In this document: piece after piece, positions 12,237 through 22,826 of the stretch | Layout: each line of letters opens with the position of its first letter | Position numbering within the stretch: position 1 is the stretch's first letter | From: Metarhizium brunneum | Taxonomy: Eukaryota > Ascomycota > Sordariomycetes > Hypocreales > Clavicipitaceae | Length of the DNA stretch: 64,000 nucleotides | Direction of reading: 5' to 3' | Assembly (NCBI RefSeq): GCF_013426205.1 | Contig: NC_089427.1 | Span: forward strand, 3,162,001-3,226,000 | The notes under the pieces: model-generated | Databases searched by the model: none | The model's input: the letters and a program-made list of their open reading frames with translations, nothing else | What the model was told of the DNA's origin: nothing | Position numbers and translations under genes: made by a program

Positions 12237-15200
12237 TCACAATACAATCGCCAATTCAGGTCGGTCAATCTTCTCCTCATCCAGGTTTGGATAGTACGGG
12301 ACCATGGCATCAGCACACTGGACATAGGCATCATTGTAGAGGCGCCAGTATGGGGTGCGGACTTTGCGGGCCGGGTGGAAAAGGCCTGCCCAGACGTAGT
12401 TGAGCACGACACCCGGCCCGACAGCCATCCTGATGGCTTCGACGGCTTCGACGATGCGGTCGATGACGTGAGGGCTGGTTTCAAACAGGTTGGGGAAGAG
12501 GAGGTTCAGCAGATGGACCATGGCGTCTTCGCAGCCGAGCCCAATGACGCCGAGGGCGATGTGCTTGACGACAGATGCGGCTGTTTGGCGGTGGACCTGG
12601 TCCCGGTCGATAAGGGCGTCTTCTAGGAGAGGGGTTACGGCGTAGACGTAGTCCTTGGCCATTTCGCCAATGTACTCGAATAAAAAGGAGAGTGATTTGA
12701 GCACGCCGTTTTGCACATTGAGCTCGGGGACCCGGTACTCGTTCATCAGGGCTGGGAGCACGGTGAAGGGTGCGCACGTCTCTGCGACGATGCCAATGGC
12801 GACGGCTGTGTTGACTCGAGACTGACGCTCCTGGACACGGAGGTTGTTCAGGAGCGTGGCGAGGACGTCCTGCGGGCCGATGGCCTTGGCGATGAAACCA
12901 AACGTATTGTTGGCGGCTCGTCGGATACCCTTCTTGTGAGCCTTGAGCATGTCCAGCAGCTCGAAGCAGATGCGCATCCATTCACGGGCGTTGACGCTCT
13001 CGGGCCCGCGGTCCGCAATACGTCCCACAAGATCGATGGTGTTTTCCTGGACCTTCTCGTGACGATTGCGAAGAATGGGCGTGAGGCGAGGCAGCAAGTC
13101 CTTGATAGGAGGCTGCATCTGGCTGATACCTACGACCGTCACAATGGATCGCAGGGCGCCCAGGATGGACCCAAGAACTTCGGGGTACTCTTCGCCGAGG
13201 TACTCGTACAAGATGATGCCAAGCTCGCCCATGAGGGCGTCTTCACCGCACTGCTGCATGACCATGGCGATTCGCGAAATGAGATCGGCGGCCTGCTGTC
13301 GCACGGTGGCAGACTTGTTGTTCAGCCTCCAGCGAATCGTGCCGACAATCTGGGGCAGATACGGCTTGCATCGTGTGCCCAGGGCGTTGACTACAGAGCC
13401 GAAGCCGTTGAGCATAACGACGTCTTCGACACTCTGTTCCTGGAACGCATGCAGAATGCCGTCCACCAGCCTCTCCTCCAACCGCTCGCCGATATCTGCG
13501 GCGCCAAGACTAGCCACAAGCTTCTCAGTGGTTTCCACCGTCATTTTGCGGTACGCCTCACTCTCATCTTTTAGGTTGCTGACGATTCTTTCCAGGATCT
13601 CGCTGACACCAACCTTTTGTCCAATATCGAACGTCGTCTCCACAACTTGCTTGTAGTTCCGCTTGTCGAGGGCCATTCTCCTCACCCAGAAACTCTTGAA
13701 AAACTCATCGAGCACGTGTTCCTTGAGATAGCCCGCCGTAACACCCTCCGTGCCTGCGCACTGGGAGACGACCTTGAGCACAACCTTCTTCATCTCCTCG
13801 TCGGGGGAAGAAAATTCTCGCAAGAGAATCTCCATAATTTGACTGGTGTAGTAATTGGCATACTCTTCGTCCATGAGAGGAATAATGTATCCAACCGCCT
13901 TGAGAAAGCCAGCAAGCCCCTTGCCACGCTGTTTACGCGCACCAGTCCACAGAGGGTTCAAAATATCGTCGAAGCTCTCAATACCGTATGGGTTGGATGC
14001 CTCTGCCAAAGCTGCAATGGCCAAACTGGTCACGGTCCTAACCTTTGTCTGCTCATCGTTCAAGTTGGGAGCAATGCACTCAACAAGACCTTTGAGATGC
14101 GGCAGGACAGCACAGCCCATCAGAATGGCAATCTGCTGAACAATCTTCACACCGGTATGTCTGGCGTGCCATGATTTCTTGCTTCGGCAGACGGCTCGCA
14201 AAAAGGGCAGCAACGCTGGAATGGTGAGAGCAGACGCCACAACCGCGAAGGCTCTGGCGGTTGTGTTACGCACATATTCGTCAGGATGGTCGATATCTGG
14301 CCGCATGACGCTAATCATAGTCGCCAAACCAGCGGCTTTTGCCACATTGGAGATAATCTCACGACCTTCGACTCGGGCATAGTAGTCTTGGTCAATGAGC
14401 AACGGCTCAATAACCACAAGGATTCTGTGAACGTAGGGCCGCACTAAATCATCCAGTTTGTATAGAATTCGATCAATGACCTTGACCAAGAGATGGCGTT
14501 CTTGGTCCTCCAGAGACTTCTCCATGAGAAGTGGTAGGATTTGAGCAAATAATGGTCCGGCCCCAAAGTTCCTCGCATTGTCTGTAATTTGCCGAAGGGC
14601 CGTCTTTCGCATAGGTGGGGTTCCATTCTTGATTTTAAGCAGGAGCCGCATGATTTTGCGCTCCTTCAGCTCCTCCACAGATAGGGCGTTCTCGTCTGCT
14701 CCGTCGTTGAGCTTGCCAAAGTACGCCATATCCTCTGGCTTGAGGAACTGCAAATCACCTACACCAGAGAGCTCAGCCGGCACCGGTCTGCCCCCTAGCC
14801 TCACTTGATCCGGATCCTGCATCATGAAGCCTGTCGCTGGAGCCGGCGTTGCCATCAGCTTATGTGCCGGGGCGCGAACAGGTTCATACCCAGGAGGTGG
14901 CTCCAAAATCTTATATCCTTCATTTTCACCCGGCAGTAGCATATCTAGCTCTTCATCGCTGAGGGGGAGATTACGGGCAGAGATATCGTTTCCAAAGGCC
15001 GGCGGTAAGGCACCGGGAGCTTGAGTTGGATGCATCGGGGTAGCAAGTCCTTGGTTACCCATGGGTGTCGCTGAAGGGGCTTGGTCCCATCGGGAGCGCT
15101 TTTTGGTGGTCTCTCCGTCGCCGATGGATGGTGCTTGGTCCCATCTTGAACGCTTTGGCTTCACCTCCTCGGCCTTATCCTGAGGCTGTTCCTCAGCTGG

Positions 15201-15872
15201 TGCAGAGGATACATCCCATCTCTTCTTTCGCTTTCGTCCTGCCGTAACAGCCTCAGTCGATCCGGCCTCGGCGTTCTCCTTGTCCACGTCTCGCAACGTC
15301 GGCTGGGCCTCGGCCTCGTTGTCTTCGCCATTGAGCTTGTCCTGAATAGCCTTTCGAACACGTTCCTCCTCTTTATCTAGTTCGCGGGCTTCCATGATTT
15401 CTCTGTAGGTTGCCCCATTCTCGGCGGCTCCGGCCTGTCGGTTCTCTGCAAAAGGATCGGCTCTGGTAGGCGTCAAAACTCGATTAAATCGACGTTTCTG
15501 GTAGTCGGTTTCGCGGTCAGTAATTCGACCGCTCTTCTCGCCTTTTCCCGCAAGAATATCATCTTCTTCCACTCCATTTCCTCTGGCAAACTCGTCGATC
15601 ATGTCTCGCGATGCAGTATATTGGCCCACGAGCCGCCGGGTATTGTCTTCATCCATATCATCATCCTCATCCCCCATCGGCAGCGACGTGTGGTATCCTG
15701 CAAATTTGTCGCCTCCATCACGCTCATATAGCTCATTATCAGCGCTATCCGTGAGCTTCTGTCTCCTGTCGTCGTTGCGCTGAGTTGACGCATCCAGCGC
15801 GCGCGAGCTTTTCTTCGCAGCGTTTCGCTCGCGCTGGAGCTTCGCGATCGTGTCGAAATCTGCGTCGGACAT
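12237..15872 (-). CDS. SF3B1: splicing factor 3B subunit 1 (SF3B1/Hsh155/Prp10)
   Basis: An intronless frame of 1,211 residues encodes the large HEAT-repeat subunit of the SF3b complex of U2 snRNP, which clamps the branch-site/U2 duplex in the nucleus. The N-terminal 400 residues are acidic and disordered and carry three Trp-containing ligand motifs for U2AF-homology domains (RWD at W219, W244, W262, each behind basic residues). The rest is the HEAT superhelix. The segment DEQTKVRT matches the human region holding the cancer hot-spot Lys700, with the Lys kept. RNRHEKVQE matches the region that binds pladienolide-type inhibitors. The start MSDADFD is preceded by an A/T-rich leader. The length is slightly under the human protein (about 1,300), mostly through a shorter N-terminus. 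It shares its neighbourhood with the U2AF65 gene, a partner in 3' splice-site recognition. Confidence 0.97.
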   Translation of the reverse strand: MSDADFDTIAKLQRERNAAKKSSRALDASTQRNDDRRQKLTDSADNELYERDGGDKFAGYHTSLPMGDEDDDMDEDNTRRLVGQYTASRDMIDEFARGNGVEEDDILAGKGEKSGRITDRETDYQKRRFNRVLTPTRADPFAENRQAGAAENGATYREIMEARELDKEEERVRKAIQDKLNGEDNEAEAQPTLRDVDKENAEAGSTEAVTAGRKRKKRWDVSSAPAEEQPQDKAEEVKPKRSRWDQAPSIGDGETTKKRSRWDQAPSATPMGNQGLATPMHPTQAPGALPPAFGNDISARNLPLSDEELDMLLPGENEGYKILEPPPGYEPVRAPAHKLMATPAPATGFMMQDPDQVRLGGRPVPAELSGVGDLQFLKPEDMAYFGKLNDGADENALSVEELKERKIMRLLLKIKNGTPPMRKTALRQITDNARNFGAGPLFAQILPLLMEKSLEDQERHLLVKVIDRILYKLDDLVRPYVHRILVVIEPLLIDQDYYARVEGREIISNVAKAAGLATMISVMRPDIDHPDEYVRNTTARAFAVVASALTIPALLPFLRAVCRSKKSWHARHTGVKIVQQIAILMGCAVLPHLKGLVECIAPNLNDEQTKVRTVTSLAIAALAEASNPYGIESFDDILNPLWTGARKQRGKGLAGFLKAVGYIIPLMDEEYANYYTSQIMEILLREFSSPDEEMKKVVLKVVSQCAGTEGVTAGYLKEHVLDEFFKSFWVRRMALDKRNYKQVVETTFDIGQKVGVSEILERIVSNLKDESEAYRKMTVETTEKLVASLGAADIGERLEERLVDGILHAFQEQSVEDVVMLNGFGSVVNALGTRCKPYLPQIVGTIRWRLNNKSATVRQQAADLISRIAMVMQQCGEDALMGELGIILYEYLGEEYPEVLGSILGALRSIVTVVGISQMQPPIKDLLPRLTPILRNRHEKVQENTIDLVGRIADRGPESVNAREWMRICFELLDMLKAHKKGIRRAANNTFGFIAKAIGPQDVLATLLNNLRVQERQSRVNTAVAIGIVAETCAPFTVLPALMNEYRVPELNVQNGVLKSLSFLFEYIGEMAKDYVYAVTPLLEDALIDRDQVHRQTAASVVKHIALGVIGLGCEDAMVHLLNLLFPNLFETSPHVIDRIVEAVEAIRMAVGPGVVLNYVWAGLFHPARKVRTPYWRLYNDAYVQCADAMVPYYPNLDEEKIDRPELAIVL

Positions 15873-16297
15873 CTTGACTCAGCAAATTCTTCTTTTTTTA
15901 TTCACCTCATCCCGGTTCCAGATCGCAAGACGAAATTCCAGAGTTCCCGTTGCACATGGATAGGCAGCCTCGATGGGGGTTGGGGGTTGAAGGTGAACGA
16001 GACTTTCCAGCTAGCCCAAGCTGAGGCGGCGAAAAGTCTCAGAGAGCTGTAGCGGCAAGCCCCTGCCGACGTTTATCCGACCATCCAGAACTCTTGGCAC
16101 ATGTGTGCACCCGTGGAAGCTGGACAATCTTGTCCATGTCAGAAATGGTACACTTGGGCTGGGCTCTCTGTTTCTTGCAAATAATTGATATAACCATTCG
16201 ATATGATTGGCGGTTTTTACGTGTCAATCGTCATTTGTGTTATATGGTATCCGAGCTACCCGTATTTGTCTGGACGTACAGTTTTCCTCCCCGTCTT
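15873..16297. other. intergenic, SF3B1 promoter and OGG1 3' end
   Basis: 425 bp between two minus-strand genes. It should hold the SF3B1 promoter and leader (an A/T-rich run at 15891-15903, just upstream of the start) and the OGG1 3' untranslated region. No gene or RNA was recognised. Confidence 0.6.
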
Positions 16298-17626
16298 CTA
16301 GGAGCTCCCCCGCGTCCTCCTGCGCTTATGTAAGGAGATCGTCTCGATACTTTTGCGCTCTCCTACATTTTCGACCACTGTATTGCTTCTCGCTTTTGCA
16401 TCAACAGCCGATCGCCTCTTTCTTGGCCCACTCAGTATGACTTCTTCCTGGATCTCAGATTTCACCCGGACCGGTTCGACCTCTTCCACCGGTTGAGTCT
16501 TGCCTGTGCGATTTGAAAACTCTCTGAGATCAGCCGTAAACAACACCGAGTGCGCCCATCCTGCATAGTCACCCCAAATGGTCCGGAAATGGTCCCCGAC
16601 TGCATCATACATTGCTTTGTTGAACGTCTTCGCTTTTGACTTGCCGAATTTGTAATCTCTCTGCGCTATCTGCCACACGTGTGTGTCCACCGGAACAGAT
16701 TCACCCCAACCGAGGCCCATAAGACATACGCAGTCAGCAACCTTTGGTCCGACACCAGTTAATGACAGCAGTGCTTCGTGGGCTCCCTTGTATGTTGGGT
16801 TGCTACTGCCCGCACTTGACGAGAGTCTGGGCCCAGAGTGTCGAGGATTACGGAGCGATTCAAGCCATGAGGATGGTTTCTCGAGGGCAACTACGCGAGC
16901 CGTATTCGCAATATATTTCGCACGATAGCCGAAACCTAGCTCTCGTAGATGTGATTCGACATTTTTGCCAGTAAGAGATTCGGGAGTGGGAAAGTCGTGC
17001 ATGGGTTCTCCATCAATGTAGCCGATGAGGGGCCCGTAATGATTGCATAGTTTATGGACCTGTAGAGGTTAGGAAACGCAAACATCCTCGGGTCAACTTG
17101 GTATGATTCACCATTTGAGAAATGCGACTGATGTTGTTGTTACTGCTGCATATGAAGCATATCAGCGCTTCCCAGGCATCCTGGCTAAGAATTCGCACAC
17201 CCTTAAACTCAGGGGCTTTCTTCTGAAAATTAGGGTCCGATTTTGACCACTGATCGTATAGAGCACCAAGGTCAAGGTTCAAGCTAAAGTATCGACGAAC
17301 AAGCTCCTCCGTGTCGTCTTGATTGAGTTCATCTGTGACTCTGCGTGATGGCGGCGTCGGGAGAGCATCCTGATATTCCGGCCAGGTAACCCTGTAATGG
17401 AGATGGGAAGGGTCCTGCCTCAGAGACAGTATCCGGCCTTGGAGAGTACATGTCCTTTGATAAACAGTGAGAAGCCACGCCATTTGTAAAGTCACTGCAA
17501 TACTAACCACTCATCACTTATTTTGCGCCATCTAAACGACTGACCACATCTCAATGTCGTGTCGATGCAGAGCTCTGAGAGGCTCATAGGCAACTTCCGC
17601 CACTCCGTTGCTCGTTTTATACACAT
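16298..17626 (-). CDS. OGG1: 8-oxoguanine DNA glycosylase/AP lyase
   Basis: Three exons (17626-17508, 17454-17112, 17059-16298) encode 407 residues. The enzyme removes 8-oxoguanine opposite cytosine and nicks the abasic strand in base-excision repair. The N-terminal domain (TLRCGQSFRW, residues about 29-38) matches the OGG_N fold. The CFICSSNNNISRI segment and the helix-hairpin-helix (LTGVGPKVADC) follow. The catalytic Lys is K260 and the activating Asp is D279 in PVDTHVW, as in human OGG1 (Lys249, Asp268). The C-terminus is basic with KRRRTR, a likely nuclear signal. I chose the ATG at 17626 because it keeps the conserved EWRKLP before the first domain. The next ATG (MSLSEL) would cut it. 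Intron 1 uses GTTAGT and introns end in CAAAG or ACAG. The gene is divergent from the U2AF65 gene. Confidence 0.95.
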
Positions 17627-18079
17627 TACTGCGTAATCATAGAAATCAAAATCACGTAGCTGCCAGATGAAAGACAAAGAAAAGAAGGGTGAGACTGAAT
17701 GAATAATGAATAAAATGGTAACCAACCACCCAGTCCTGAGGTTCGATTTACCTGCAATGGCTGAAGGTCATTGAATGGATTTACCCTGAAGTCTGAAGAT
17801 ACGTACCTTGGTACTTTTGGTTGGCACCCTGGCATTGAACCCGCGGATCAACCGCTGCATGGGCTCTGCCGGCACCACAATCACACATTGAGTAGTTGAG
17901 CTAGGCCCAAAATAGGCTAGCCCCTCGCAGCGAAAAAGCTCCAGCCTCGCCCGAGTTGAACAGTTGAAACTCGAACACCAAGTCGTAGCGAGATCTTCGA
18001 CGCTGCCGACTACATACCCGAATCATCAGATTCGTGCGGCCTATTGATCGCCCGAGGTTGTGACTTGTTGTCGCGAATT
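17627..18079. promoter_or_regulatory. divergent promoter region of OGG1 and U2AF65
   Basis: 453 bp between two gene starts on opposite strands. It must contain both promoters unless leaders extend further. No recognisable factor site stood out. Confidence 0.6.
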
Positions 18080-20081
18080 ATGAACGGGGACAGTTATTCG
18101 TCACGTGGCGGTTCGTACCCTGAAATCTTTGATCAACCTGAACACTTGGGAGCATTGCTAACCTCATGCCGTGTCAAAGCAGAGGGCCGAAGCGGTCGGG
18201 ACTATCCTGTAAGTTTGTCAAGCCACCGCAAATTACCTTATTTAACCACCGTACAGACTTCTAGGGGAGATCGAGAAGACCGCCGCGACCGCCATAGAGA
18301 CCGGGATCGTGACCGCGACCGTGAGAGAGACCGGGATCGGGGGGACCGTCACCGTGATCGCAGACGATCAAGGTCACCAGACCATCGTGGTGGGCATCGT
18401 CGTGGAGATGGTGGTGATGTAGATGCCTATTCCTCCAGCCGCAACCACCGCGACAGAGAACGAGAGGACAGATATTCTGGACGCGATCGAAGGGGAGAGC
18501 GCGACTGGGATCGAGATCGAGGTTCCTCGCGCAGAGATGCCCGGCGCGATGAAGACGATAGACCCAACAGGCGAGACCGAGAAGGCGTCGATGATCGTCG
18601 CCGTGGTGGCCGGGGCGGAGATCGACGAGATGATGGTTTTGCACGACAAGAGAGTCGCAGAAGCCCATCTCCTGCAAAGCCACGAGAACCCACCCCGGAC
18701 TTGACAGACATTACCCCGGTTCTGGAAAGGAAGAGGAGGATGACTCAATGGGATATTAAACCACCGGGGTACGAATTGGTAACGGCTGAACAGGCAAAGC
18801 TGTCGGGTATGTTCCCATTGCCCGGAGCCCCGCGACAGCAGCCGATGGACCCTACAAAGCTCCAGGCTTTTATGAAAGAGCCAAATGGTGGCGTTTCGAG
18901 TGCTGGTCTGAAAGCAAGCAACTCTCGTCAAGCGAAGCGTCTTATTGTTTCCAACATCCCCGAAGGAAACAGCGAGGAGAACCTTCTATCCTTTTTCAAC
19001 CTTCAGCTCAATGGCCTGAATGTTATTGAGAGCTCGGATCCATGCAACCTCTGCCAGTTCTCAACCGACCGGTCGTTTGCAGTCTTGGAATTCAGGAATG
19101 CTGGTGATGCTACCGTGGCTCTTGCTTTGGACGGCATAAATATGGAGGCAGACGACACCATGAATGGAGACGGTGGTGAGAAACAGGGCTTATCAATTCG
19201 ACGTCCCAAGGACTACGTTATGCCAGCTATCCCCGAGGAAATGGCTTACGACCCCAATGTCGTATCAAATGTCGTACCTGACACGGTGCACAAGTTGTCC
19301 ATCACGAACATCCCGACGTTCCTTACCGAGGATCAGATAATTGAACTCCTCGCTGCATTTGGAAAGCCGAAGGCATTTGTTCTCGTAAAAGACAGCAGCA
19401 CTGAAGAATCAAGGGTAGTGTTTTCTTAAGTGACATCCAAGCATCAACACTGTATACTGACATGTGATAGGGTATTGCCTTTGCGGAATATCTCGAGCCC
19501 GGTTCTGCCAACGAGCCCGCGCTGAACGCCTTAAATGGCATGGACGTCGGGGGCAAGAAGCTGAAAGTCTTAAAGGCTAGCATTGGTCCCACTCAGGTTG
19601 CCAATTTCGATGTTGGTATCACAGCCATCAGCGGTCTCGCCTCTCAGACTTCTACCGATGCCGAGAAGGGACGCGTGCTTCAACTCCTCAATATGGTGAC
19701 CCCAGAAGAGTTAATGGACACGGAAGAATACGAAGGTACGTTGTTGTTTTCTACGATGTGGCTTTGGCCATACTAATTATGTTACTAGAAATCTGCGAGG
19801 ATGTCCGCGAGGAATGCTCCAAGTTTGGAAATATCCTGGAACTCAAGATTCCCCGCCCAGTGGGTGGCAGCCGACAGTCTGCCGGAGTCGGCAAGATATT
19901 CGTCAAGTTTGACACGCCAGACTCTTGCCACAAGGCATTGACTGCATTGGCAGGCAGAAAGTTTGCCGACCGAACCGTCGTTACCACATACTTCCCTGAA
20001 GTAAGCCTTCTCCGCCGCGTTACACAGTGTATTCGTAGCTAATCCAATGCTTAGGAAAATTTCGACGTGGGTGCCTGGTGA
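18080..20081 (+). CDS. U2AF2: splicing factor U2AF large subunit (U2AF65)
   Basis: Six exons (18080-18110, 18183-18208, 18257-19414, 19471-19735, 19789-20000, 20055-20081) encode 572 residues. The protein binds the polypyrimidine tract and recruits U2 snRNP to the 3' splice site. Residues 20-160 form an Arg-Asp/Arg-Ser-rich domain. W184 in MTQWDIKPPGYE corresponds to the segment that docks into U2AF35. RRM1 starts near 245 (RLIVSNIP), RRM2 near 350 (LSITNIP), and the C-terminal U2AF-homology motif ends in the classic ENFDVGAW. The last exon is only 27 nt. The first exon (31 nt) ends at a GTTCGT donor with a good branch site GCTAAC and CAG acceptor. That first intron and the second are my assignment, and alternatives near the N-terminus are possible. 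Transcript data would settle it. Confidence 0.93.
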
Positions 20082-20940
20082 GATCACTCATGGTGCATCG
20101 AGCAACCCAGGGCAGACACATAAGTTGGCTAGCTAGACGTGGGAAATGGAAATCTTTCAAAAAAAAAAAAATCTGTATTCTTCTATTTTTGTAAAACAGT
20201 AAGGCTTGTAAGGTGATGAGGATGATGCCTGACTTAAAATGCGACCTGTAACAGATCTGGGCGGAATTGGAGTCGTGGGAATATGAAATGGGACTAAAAA
20301 TAACAGCACAGCTACGGCAAAAATCGCAACGCGGTTTCTAGACTAATAGCGACTATTAAGCTCTGCAGAATCTTCGTTCTTGTTAGTAAATGCTATCCTG
20401 ACGTGCAAATTGATGAAACAAGTGGGAAGTGTGGTGTTGGCGAGAGATCAGAAGTCCAGTTCATTCATCGAGTCCGAAGACTCTAACATAAGAGGTACCA
20501 GAAATAATGAAACAATTGTGTTCTTATCATCATATAGGTACGCCTTGGAAATGTGTAGGCATGATAGAAATGCGACGACTTACAGTTAAGCATTACAAAA
20601 GCTGATTGACAGCAGATTGACAATTGACTTGGTATGCAATTCGGAGTGATAACACCAGGCGGACGAAGAAGAATCAGGAAAAAAAAAGCCATGCTGCCAA
20701 ATTATTAGTAGTCTGCCGCCAAGGTCCCCACCTTGGATAGCTGGACCAGCACCACGTGATAATGCATGTGATTGAACGGCCCCTGCTGCCCTGCTGTGGC
20801 TGTCCCTGCGACTGCCCACACATTCTGCCCTAACTAAGCGAAAATTTGCTGCTCCACACAAGACTTCGAGACTTGCGACCTCGCCAACTGAACTCCCCGA
20901 CCATTCCTTCATTGTCGACCAGCAAGACAACACAGCCAAG
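20082..20940. other. intergenic, U2AF65 3' end and RPS13 promoter
   Basis: 859 bp. The left part is A/T-rich and includes an A13 run near 20160 that follows the U2AF65 stop. The right part is the RPS13 promoter and leader. No further gene was found. Confidence 0.6.
20753..20833 (+). promoter_or_regulatory. ribosomal-protein promoter elements: Cbf1-like and Tbf1-like sites
   Basis: A CACGTGAT element at 20753-20760 (reverse ATCACGTG, the Cbf1 consensus) and GCCCTAACTA at 20827-20836 (telomere-like Tbf1-type CCCTAA) lie 100-190 bp upstream of the RPS13 start. Pairing of Cbf1 and Tbf1 sites is the known arrangement at ribosomal-protein genes of many ascomycetes outside Saccharomyces. Binding here is inferred. 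Confidence 0.55.
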
Positions 20941-21657
20941 ATGGGTAGACTTCACAGCAAGGGAAAGGGCATTTCTGCCTCCGCGATCCCATACTCTCGC
21001 GCCGCGCCTGCGTGGTTGAAGACCACCCCCGAGCAGGTCGTTGAGCAGATCTGCAAGCTTGCCAGAAAGGGTGCTACCCCTTCGCAGATTGGTGTCATTC
21101 TCCGTGACTCCCACGGTGTTGCCCAGGTCAAGATCGTCACCGGTACGTCTTGAAAAGCGAACGAGGAATGTCTTTTGTTACTAACTGAGTATCGCTAGGT
21201 AACCGAATTCTGCGAATCCTGAAGTCGAACGGTATGGTACCCTGAAGACGTTTGATACGAATGTGGTGAAGGAAATACACATCTACCAAGAGAAACATGT
21301 CTCTGGTTTTGCCTCTGTGCGGTCAAGACTGACAGAGTGAATTTTGACAGGCCTTGCCCCCGAGCTTCCTGAGGACCTGTACATGCTGATCAAGAAGGTA
21401 TGTCGAGCATGTGCTGCAATTTTGGTTTCGTTTCGTCGGGCCCTGTGACCATGTTTGAAATGTGCTAACATGCTACCCTCTAGGCTGTTGCCGTTCGCAA
21501 GCACCTCGAGCGCAACCGCAAGGACAAGGACTCCAAGTTCCGCCTTATTCTTATCGAGTCTCGAATCCACCGTCTGGCTCGTTACTACAAGACCGTCGGC
21601 GTTCTGCCTCCTACCTGGAAGTACGAGTCTGCTACTGCCTCCACCATTGTCGCATAA
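20941..21657 (+). CDS. RPS13: 40S ribosomal protein S13 (uS15)
   Basis: Four exons (20941-21142, 21199-21231, 21351-21397, 21484-21657) give 151 residues, the exact usual length of eukaryotic S13. It is a small-subunit protein that binds 18S rRNA in the platform. The start [10 protein letters not shown], the central [12 protein letters not shown] and the C-terminal RLARYYKT are diagnostic of the family. Two internal exons are tiny (33 and 47 nt), and introns carry clear ACTAAC/GCTAAC branch sites. The gene converges on Sdc1 with 304 bp between stops. Confidence 0.98.
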
Positions 21658-21961
21658 AGCGGAGAAATAGGATGATATAGTTGCAGCGCGTGGAAGGCGG
21701 ATTCACTTGGTCCCGGAGTTGGGGAGGAAAATTATGGAACAACCTGCATTTAGAAGCCCTGATGCTTGGTCCGTGGTCTGGATGACCGTGACGAATGGTC
21801 GAATGAGCTTAAAAAATGAAAGCAATTTGACTGCCCAACTTTTGAATCGTTCAATTGGAAACCGTGGTATCATTTTCATCGTGCCTAAAGGATGGCTCCC
21901 TAAACGCCTGCTTATGCGTGGTTTTGTCCAACAATGCGTCCCAACCCCGAGTCCACACTAC
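21658..21961. other. convergent intergenic region
   Basis: 304 bp between the stop codons of RPS13 and Sdc1, presumably two facing 3' untranslated regions. Nothing else seen. Confidence 0.6.
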
Positions 21962-22573
21962 TTAGCTACCATTGCCCTCCAATTCCTTGGACCTCTGAAT
22001 AAGGTATTCGCCCAGACATCGTAGAGGGTCCGTTGGCCTAATTGAGTCAGTAAGAGTACACGAGCATGTCTTGCTTTGGTTTTTTTTTTTTTCAAGTTGC
22101 TTACTGGTTCTTGGCCAACTGCTTCATACCCTCGAGTAGTACACCAGTTACTTTCGTATTCAAGTATCTTCTTGTGGAATCACCATGTGCAGGTGCTTCT
22201 GAAGGCATAGTAAAGCCAGGGTCGGGGTGTACAGACGGCGCTCGAGAACCTAGAGCTGGAGTGCCTGTCCGTGCTGGAGCTGGGCTGGGAGCTAGGTTGG
22301 CAGGAGCCGGTGACTATGTATCGCCGTGTTAGCAGAATACGACGTTCCAGCGGTGATAGCTCAACGGAGCGCTTTGCACTTCGAATAACGCACCGCTGCC
22401 TGGTCAATTGGAGCATCGGACATGACAACGTCTTTTTGAGGTGTGTCGATCGAAGGCGGTTGGTGCCCCGCCGTGGTGGTGACCGCGGTGTTGCTGGTCG
22501 GAGCCTTGTCAACCATAGGGGATGCGCGAGAAGCCTCTGGAGTCGCTTCTGATTTGGATATTTCGTCTGCCAT
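21962..22573 (-). CDS. SDC1: COMPASS histone methyltransferase subunit Sdc1 (Dpy-30 motif)
   Basis: Three exons (22573-22394, 22313-22105, 22037-21962) encode 154 residues. Sdc1/Dpy-30 is a small subunit of the Set1/COMPASS complex that methylates histone H3 lysine 4. The first 105 residues are Ser/Pro/Ala-rich and disordered. The C-terminal 40 residues are the Dpy-30 dimerisation motif, with RYLNTKVTGVLLEGMKQLA and then PLRCLGEYLIQR. This motif is split by intron 2 and is only visible after splicing, which supports the exon choice. Intron 1 has GTGCGT/TAG ends, intron 2 GTAAGC/TAG. The gene is divergent from FAN1 with a 253-bp shared promoter. Confidence 0.93.
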
Positions 22574-22826
22574 GCTGCCAGTGATTTTTCACGTAGAATT
22601 ATGCCTGTAAGGATCGAACTACTGGATTGTGGATGGTTTGACCGCGATCGCGCTGGTTGATTGCCCGTGGTGGCTGAAGTGGCTCAGGCAAGGCGTCTTT
22701 GGGTAAGTTGTTTCAACGCGGTCAGCTGACTTCGTGTTTGCACTTTCCAACTCCGTCGCGTCTGCCAGATCGACAACGCTCGATGTCGCAGGAAACGCTA
22801 TCGCGTCTTGCATTGTGCTGATACCG
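22574..22826. promoter_or_regulatory. divergent promoter of SDC1 and FAN1
   Basis: 253 bp between the ATGs of two genes read in opposite directions. It is therefore a compact bidirectional promoter. No specific site was identified. Confidence 0.6.

Noticed and set aside
12711..13574. 287-codon plus-strand frame inside SF3B1
   Set aside because: It is the antisense of conserved SF3B1 HEAT repeats, and its openness follows from codon bias of the real gene.
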